This document shows, in pieces, positions 56,812 to 64,000 of a stretch of DNA of 64,000 nt. Numbering within the stretch: the stretch's first letter is position 1; every line of letters begins with the position of its first letter. A program made the position numbers and the translations under genes. The notes beneath the pieces were generated by a model. The model was not told the origin of the DNA. It was given only the letters and a program-made list of their open reading frames with translations, and ran no database searches. The stretch comes from Mytilisepta virgata (lineage: Eukaryota; Mollusca; Bivalvia; Mytilida; Mytilidae), in contig CM051514.1 in the NCBI GenBank assembly GCA_028015205.1, forward strand, positions 4,464,001 to 4,528,000. Reading direction: 5' to 3'.

Positions 56812-59800
56812 ACCGCTATTGGCTGTTCATTATATGGTTAATACATTGTAATACGGGCATGTTAAGCCTGGAAGCTGTTGGCTGTTCATTATATGGTTCA
56901 TACATTGTAATACGGGCATGTAAAGCCTGGAAGCTGTTGGCTGTTCATTATATGGTTCATACATTGTAATACGGGCATGTAAAGCCTGGAAGCTGTTGGC
57001 TGTTCATTATATGGTTCATACATTGTAACACGGGCATGTAAAGCCTGGAAGCTGTTGGCTGTTCATTATATGGTTCATACATTGTAACACGGGCATGTAA
57101 AGCCTGGAAGCTGTTGGCTGTTCATTATATGGTTCATACATTGTAACACGGGCATGTAAAGCCGGGAAGCTATTGGCTGTTCATTATATTGTTCATACAT
57201 TGTAAGACGGTCATGTGAAGCCGGGAAGCTATTGGCTGTTCATTATATGGTTCATACATTGTAAGACGGGCATGTAAAGGACGGTCATGTGAAGCCGGGA
57301 AGCTGTTGGCTGTTCATTATATGGTTCATACATTGTAAGACGGGCATGTAAAGCCGGGAAGCTGTTGGCTGTTCATTATATGGTCCATACATTGTAATAC
57401 GGGCATGTAAAGCCTGGAAGCTGTTGGCTGATCATTATATGGTTCATACATTGTAAGACGGGCATGTGAAGCCGGGAAGATGTTGGCTGTTCATTATATG
57501 GTCCATACATTGTAATACGGGCATGTAAAGCCTAGAAGCTGTTGGTTATTCATTATATGGTTCATACATTGTAATACGGGCATGTGAAGCCGGGAAGCTG
57601 TTGGCTGTTCATTATATGGTTCATACATGGTAATACGGGCATATAAAGCCGGGAAGCTGTTGGCTGTTCATTATATGGTTCATACATGGTAATACGGGCA
57701 TGTAAAGCCGGGAAGCTGTTGGCTGTTCATTATATGGTTCACACATTGTAACACGGGCATGGGAAGCTGTTGGCTGTTCAGTATATGGTTCATACATTGT
57801 AATACGGGCATGTAAAACCGGGAAGATCTTGGCTGTTCATTATATGGTCCATACATTGTAATACGGGCATGTAAAGCCTAGAAGCTGTTGGTTATTCATT
57901 ATATGGTTCATACATTGTAATACGGGCATGTGAAGCCGGGAAGCTGTTGGCTGTTCATTATATGGTTCATACATTGTAATACGGGCATGTAAAGCCGGGA
58001 AGCTGTTGGCTGTTCATTATATGGTTCATACATTGTAATACGGGCATATAAAGCCGGGAAGCTGTTGGCTGTTCATTATATGGTTCATACATGGTAATAC
58101 GGGCATGTAAAGCCGGGAAGCTGTTGGCTGTTCATTATATGGTTCACACATTGTAACACGGGCATGGGAAGCTGTTGGCTGTTCAGTATATGGTTCATAC
58201 ATTGTAATACGGGCATGTGAAGCCGGGAAGCTGTTGGCTGTTCATTATATGGTTCATACATGGTAATACGGGCATGTAAAGCCGGAAGCTGTTGGCTGTT
58301 CATTATCTGGCTCTTACATTGTAAGACGGGCATGTAAAGCCTGGAAGATGTTGGCTGTTCATTATATGGTCCATACATTGTAATACGGGCATGTAAAGCC
58401 TGGAAGCTGTTGGCTATTCATTATATTGTTCATACATTGTAATACGGGCATATAAAGCCGGGAAGCTGTTGGCTGTTCATTATATGGTTCATACATGGTA
58501 ATACGGGCATGTAAAGCCGGGAAGCTGTTGGCTGTTCATTATATGGTTCACACATTGTAACACGGGCATGGGAAGCTGTTGGCTGTTCAGTATATGGTTC
58601 ATACATTGTAATACGGGCATGTAAAACCGGGAAGATCTTGGCTGTTCATTATATGGTCCATACATTGTAATACGGGCATGTAAAGCCTAGAAGCTGTTGG
58701 TTATTCATTATATGGTTCATACATTGTAATACGGGCATGTGAAGCCGGGAAGCTGTTGGCTGTTCATTATATGGTTCATACATTGTAATACGGGCATGTA
58801 AAGCCTGGAAGCTGTTGGCTGTTCATTATATGGTTCATACATTGTAACACGGGCATGTAAAGCCTGGAAGCTGTTGGCTGTTCATTATATGGTTCATACA
58901 TTGTAACACGGGCATGTAAAGCCTGGAAGCTGTTGGCTGTTCATTATATGGTTCATACATTGTAACACGGGCATGTAAAGCCGGGAAGCTATTGGCTGTT
59001 CATTATATTGTTCATACATTGTAAGACGGTCATGTGAAGCCGGGAAGCTATTGGCTGTTCATTATATGGTTCATACATTGTAAGACGGGCATGTAAAGGA
59101 CGGTCATGTGAAGCCGGGAAGCTGTTGGCTGTTCATTATATGGTTCATACATTGTAAGACGGGCATGTAAAGCCGGGAAGCTGTTGGCTGTTCATTATAT
59201 GGTCCATACATTGTAATACGGGCATGTAAAGCCTGGAAGCTGTTGGCTGATCATTATATGGTTCATACATTGTAAGACGGGCATGTGAAGCCGGGAAGAT
59301 GTTGGCTGTTCATTATATGGTCCATACATTGTAATACGGGCATGTAAAGCCTAGAAGCTGTTGGTTATTCATTATATGGTTCATACATTGTAATACGGGC
59401 ATGTGAAGCCGGGAAGCTGTTGGCTGTTCATTATATGGTTCATACATGGTAATACGGGCATGTAAAGCCGGAAGCTGTTGGCTGTTCATTATCTGGCTCT
59501 TACATTGTAAGACGGGCATGTAAAGCCTGGAAGATGTTGGCTGTTCATTATATGGTCCATACATTGTAATACGGGCATGTAAAGCCTGGAAGCTGTTGGC
59601 TATTCATTATATTGTTCATACATTGTAATACGGGCATATAAAGCCGGGAAGCTGTTGGCTGTTCATTATATGGTTCATACATGGTAATACGGGCATGTAA
59701 AGCCGGGAAGCTGTTGGCTGTTCATTATATGGTTCACACATTGTAACACGGGCATGGGAAGCTGTTGGCTGTTCAGTATATGGTTCATACATTGTAATAC

Positions 59801-60560
59801 GGGCATGTAAAACCGGGAAGATCTTGGCTGTTCATTATATGGTCCATACATTGTAATACGGGCATGTAAAGGACGGGCATGTAAAGCCTGGAAGCTGTTG
59901 GCTATTCATTATATGGTTCATACATTATAATACGGGCATGTAAAGGACGGGCATGTAAAGCCTGGAAGCTGTTGGCTATTCATTATATGGTTCATACATT
60001 ATAATACGGGCATGTAAAGGACGGGCATGTAAAGCCTGGAAGCTGTTGGCTATTCATTATATGGTTCATACATTATAATACGGGCATGTAAAGGACGGGC
60101 ATGTAAAGCCGGGAAGCTGTTGGCTGTTCATTATATGGTCCATACATTGTAATACGGGCATGTGAAGCCTGGAAGCTGTTGGCTATTCATTATATGGTTC
60201 ATACACTGTAATACGGGTATGTGAAGCCGAAAAGCTGTTGGCTGTTCATTATATTGTTCATACATTGTAATACGGGCATGTAAAGCCGGGAAGCTTGTAA
60301 GACGGTCATGTGAAGCCGGGAAGCTATTGGCTGTTCATTATATGGTTCATACATTGTAATACGGGCATGTAAAGGACGGGCATGTGAAGCCGGGAAGATG
60401 TTGGCTGTTCATTATATGGTTCATACATTGTAAGACGGGCATGGGAAGCCGGAAAGCTATTTGCTGTTCATTATATGGTTCATCCTTTGTAATACGGACA
60501 TGTAAAGGACGGGCATGTAAATACATTGTTAGGCGGGCATGTGAAGCCGGGAAGCTGTTG
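56812..60560. repeat. 59-bp satellite array with higher-order duplications
   Basis: Unit gctgttggctgttcattata + tggttcatacattgtaatac + gggcatgtaaagcctggaa (59 bp), about 60 copies. Variant markers reveal segmental duplication: about 57000-57640 recurs at 58820-59460 (offset 1819), a block around 58307 recurs at 59493 (offset 1186), and 57824 at 58634 (offset 810). At 59870-60100 a 74-bp derivative unit repeats three times. The array decays after 60300. Non-coding. Confidence 0.93.
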
Positions 60561-60769
60561 GCTGTAAATTATATGGTATATCAATCAGGGAAGATTTTGA
60601 CTGTTCATTTTATGGTTCATAATACGGGCATACGAAGCAGGGAAACAGTTGACTTATATGAAATGCATTCATATGGGTTAGCTCGAAGTGGTTTTATTGT
60701 GGCTTCATTTAAACTCAGACACGGACAAAATAAGTATTTAGAGGAAAGTACAGTATCTTTCTAAAAAAG
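60561..60769. other. Decayed satellite flank
   Basis: Short degraded satellite words (gaagccgggaagctg, gttcataatacgggcata) grading into unique sequence; nothing else recognised. Confidence 0.5.
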
Positions 60770-61656
60770 GACAAATATACTTAAGGAGCAAACCGAAAAC
60801 CGCAATCCATTAGACACACAAACCCGAGAAGACAAATGAACTACCACAAGCGCAACAAATAAATACTGAAAAGTAAAAAACAATGAACTCCTATAAAAAC
60901 AAGGAGTGAACGCAGGTGCTCCGAAAGGGCAACAAGTTCTGCTCCGTATACGGCAGCCGTCGTGAAGTTCAACAAAGTCAATCCGGTGGTAATCACAAAT
61001 CGGTGGAGGTGCATGAAATGTTACAACAGTGGGAACAGGTTCAACATCATCTTATTAGATATTGGAATATTGTAACAGTCAATGAATTCGTGATAACGAC
61101 TGTAAAATTTCCTAAGTGATGAAATCAACTTATTCGTGATAAAACCCTGGCTAAGAAGCTTCAAATATCCCTCATTGTCTATTTCCAGAAACAAATCCAA
61201 ATATGAAGCAGACTTCGATGTATCTTTAGTATCCTGAATTTCAATCTCACTTGGGTAGATGAGATATAGAAAGTCTTGACCTTGTGGTTATTTAACGACA
61301 AGACGTCATCTATATAACGAAAAGTGAAATTAAAGGATTGGGCTAGTTTCTTTTTGTTTTCCCATTGTAGCCCTTGAATGAAATCTGCTTCATATGAGTA
61401 CAAAAACAAATCGGCGAGGAGAGGAGCATTGTTGGTTTCCATGGAATGCCGATTGTTTGTTGGAAACTTCGACCGCCAAATTCAACAAATATGTTGTCTA
61501 TGAGAAAATCTAACAAGTTTGTAATTTCATCTTCAGAATACTTTTTGCCAGAATCAGAGTGGTTCTTGACGAAATAAATACTACAGTGTGAATGAGACCA
61601 AACTTTGATGAAATCTATAATACTAAATTTACGAATTAGCCGAATAGGCGGCAAAA
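60770..61656 (-). pseudogene. Penelope-like element: reverse transcriptase fragment plus 3' tail
   Basis: Minus strand from 61656: …YFVKNHSDSGKKYSEDEI…LDFLIDNIFVEFGGRSFQQTIGIP, a frameshift, then NNAPLLADLFLYSYEADFIQGL…AQSFNFTFRYIDDVLSLNN. YIDD is the catalytic motif of the reverse transcriptase palm. Then …EIQDTKDTSKSASYLDLFLEIDNEGYLK joins LLSQGFITNKLISSLRKFYSRYHEFID, skipping roughly 80 residues expected between them. A stop near 61020 follows, then the 3' tail to 60770. No intact endonuclease domain. A dead, internally deleted copy. Confidence 0.85.
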
Positions 61657-61659
61657 CGC

Positions 61660-62858
61660 GTGGTTCAAAATAAACGATGTATGGTTCAGATTATAAAGGT
61701 TATTATCGGATTTGACAATCTGCATTTACAAATTTAAACTGCAGTTTTGTTTATGTGCAAATGGAATTTGTATGCACTTTTTTGATATGAATTCTCCCAA
61801 CATATCCCTTAGAAGGTTCTCGAATGCATCATTTTAACACATTGATTTAAATAAACTAGTATGCACATATTTTAAATCTTTTTCTGTTTGAAATTACGGA
61901 AGAAGAATAAAACAAATTAAAAATATTCTCCTTCGAGTGGGATGTTTCCGCATCATGTATTCAGGATTGTTTTTCTACAATAACGCAATTTCTCCTAACT
62001 GTAAAGGTTATGAACTTTGAAGATTATGGAGAAGTAAGGTAACGTTCAGAGGAATTCCTAACTTATAGTTGTTTTTTTGGATTTCTCGGAGGTTTACATT
62101 ATTTGTCATGTGACCTGTCTAAATATATCTCTACCATGCAATTCACTGTAAGCCGTAGATAAACATATTTTTAACAAATGGTAATCTTTATCATTAATGA
62201 CGAAATTTATCTCGGACATCTTTGATAAATATAAACGTGGACAGCACACGCAGCCATACACTAAAAATGCTTTTATCGTCTGATTATTGGATATATTTGT
62301 GAAATTAAGCCTCGCTTGCCCTGCCCATGATGACAATGGAACAATTGGAACAATTATTTTCCAAAAATATGCTCTACCTAACTAACAGCATCTTTTGAAA
62401 AATTCATCCGCCACTAAGGAAATGTTTACATCTACAATTTCATTTTCATATTTATTCTGAAGGAAAAGGGTAATGCATTATGAAATGTGTATTTAATGAA
62501 AGCTTTTCATCAAGTTCCAGTTCAGAATTAATTGTAACAATAAAAATATTGACAATTTATTTAGTTATGTTTTCGTCATAGATTTTGACTTTGATGGAAC
62601 CTTAAGGTCCATTTTGGTAATTCTACGTGGCATACAGTCTACTTCATCAGTGGATACATCTTCGGTAGTAACGAACAGCCATATGACAATTGGGTCACGT
62701 TGACCTACATTTCACGCTTCATTGACTTTGGTTAAAGTTTGCATTAACATCCATTTCTGGAATACTACAGCATATATAGACATGAAACTATCAGTTGATA
62801 CCACCTACTTGACAGGAAAGTTTATGGGAAGCCTGCCATATTGAGTTTCTGTTCCATG
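61660..62858. other. Region without recognised feature
   Basis: AT-rich. No gene or repeat family recognised. Confidence 0.55.
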
Positions 62859-62859
62859 A

Positions 62860-63060
62860 ATGACATGGCCGCAACAACATTTTATAGTCAGTATGGCCAC
62901 CACAAAAAAAAATGCTTATTCTCCCGCGCTCGCGCGGGTTCAATGTCTAGTGGTCCTTAAATCCATAGGTGGTCCCCTATCAAAATTGTGTCCGGAGGTG
63001 CGGATTTGTGACTGAGACAGCTGAGACAATTGAGACCAAACTTTGATGTAATTGTAGTAA
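62860..63060. repeat. gctcac-family fragment
   Basis: 'atggccgcaacaac', 'ggtccttaaatccataggtggtcc', 'attgtgtccgg' and 'caattgagaccaaactttgatg' match phrases of the 48.8-kb copy. A GC-rich 'tctcccgcgctcgcgcgggt' hairpin is inserted. Confidence 0.5.
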
Positions 63061-63075
63061 GTTTCTAATAATTAT

Positions 63076-63165
63076 TTGATTGATTGATTGATTGATTACT
63101 GCTGTATGCCACGTTGACGCAAATATACCATATCGTGACGATATTAGTATTTGAGTAATCTACTT
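63076..63165 (-). repeat. SINE 3' tail fragment
   Basis: The minus strand ends in (aatc)n (63076-63097) preceded by diverged wording of the SINE body seen at 1050-1310 (gccac…atcgtgacg…tatttg). The head is missing. Confidence 0.4.
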
Positions 63166-64000
63166 AATGTAAATTCATGTAACATCTTTTAGTTGAATAA
63201 AGAGAAAAAAATATTTTATAATTTATCGGTATGTACACAAAACCGGTTTAACCCCACCAGTATTCAGTGTCTGTACCATGTCAGACTATCCTGACTCTCA
63301 GTTGTGCTCATATTTGTGTTTTGTGCTGTTTTATGTTCTTTTTTGTCCGGCGTTCTGTCTGTTGGGTTGCTTTGATTGATTGGTTTATCATTGTTGAACT
63401 TTTCTTTTATCCCTATTGTTGTTTACATGATATTTGCACAAGTATTTTAACTACGCATGCTAGACAAATACAAGGTTATAAATTCAAAGTGTCAAAAACA
63501 GGGATACGTGATCTAATGTAGAAATATATTTCATCAGTTACATTAACATTTACTGTCCTTCAGTCAATTGAAATACCACGATTTATGTAACTCAAATAGT
63601 ATAAATTATGTACAGTTACACACATTTGATATGCAGTTTGAAATTACAGTTTTAAAAATTTATTCTGTATATTTAAATGGAGACATTACTTGTGAAATAA
63701 ACCGAATCACACGGGTTACCTAAGATACATCAATGACAAGAATTTGGGTAAATTTATAAAAAAATGTTCAAAACGTGAGACTGTTGTTCAAGTCAAATTC
63801 TTATCAAGCTGAAAACTGTAAATATTCAACAACAACAACAACAAAATAAATAAATAAAACAAAACAAAAAACAAAAAACGACTTAATTTTATGGAGGTAA
63901 CTACTTAAAATCAGAATTTTGGAACCAGAAAAAAAGGTAAAAATGACCGCATTTTAGGACAAGGCAAAGAATAATTTCCGGGAAACTAAAGCACCCGCTA
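63166..64000. other. Region without recognised feature
   Basis: AT-rich to the window end, with a short (caa)n/(aaat)n simple repeat near 63828-63880. Confidence 0.55.

Noticed and set aside
58085..59564. Minus-strand ORFs in the 59-bp satellite
   Set aside because: Period effects in a satellite; they are broken between neighbouring units and duplicated with the array.
56812..60560. CRISPR-like array
   Set aside because: Contiguous satellite units without unique spacers, in animal DNA.

Overview
The window looks like nuclear DNA of a marine mollusc, most likely a bivalve. It is AT-rich, has long introns full of repeats, and carries repeat families I associate with bivalves: tRNA-derived SINEs, Penelope-like retroelements with a characteristic 3' tail, and the 'gctcacctggc…gtgagcgatacagg' family. 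The species assignment is inference from repeat type, not from a marker gene.

1-21,615: the only clearly functional host gene is DUS3L, a tRNA-dihydrouridine synthase. It is on the + strand and its 5' end lies before the window. Ten coding exons join in phase at consensus GT/AG sites to give about 527 residues: CCCH zinc fingers, a low-complexity linker, then the complete FMN-dependent synthase domain. The introns hold a SINE, several minisatellites, terminal-inverted-repeat elements, a pogo-like element and several copies of the gctcac family. A 71-bp tandem array in intron 4 is made of copies of the end of exon 4, including the catalytic NCGCP codons and the splice donor.

21.6-33.3 kb: repeats and unassigned AT-rich DNA. 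Notable items are a deletion derivative of the palindromic element described next (22.4-23.2 kb), a Penelope endonuclease remnant, a SINE with target-site duplication and one unidentified two-hydrophobic-segment ORF.

33.35-39.89 kb: the most interesting object, a 6.5-kb palindromic mobile element. It has 58-bp terminal inverted repeats (57/58 identical), AG…CT termini and a 6-bp target duplication TATGTG. Its arms carry 92-bp minisatellites and an abutting pair of genes: a zinc-ribbon protein, then a C2H2-finger acidic protein. The non-palindromic centre contains degenerate TTAGGG telomere-like repeats. Relatives or fragments of its ends occur at 22.4, 43.2 and 53.6 kb. Termini and target duplication length resemble Polinton/Maverick-type elements, while the architecture resembles foldback elements or a snapback defective genome. 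This classification is inference.

39.9-64 kb: Penelope fragments (40.0, 45.0, 47.5, 60.8-61.7 kb), LINE 3' ends (40.6-41.3 minus, 52.0-52.8 plus), an unidentified broken ORF (43.9 kb), minisatellites, a foldback MITE in two halves (45.3 and 53.2 kb), and a 3.7-kb satellite with a 59-bp unit and higher-order duplications (56.8-60.6 kb). No rRNA gene, independent tRNA gene or CRISPR array was seen.
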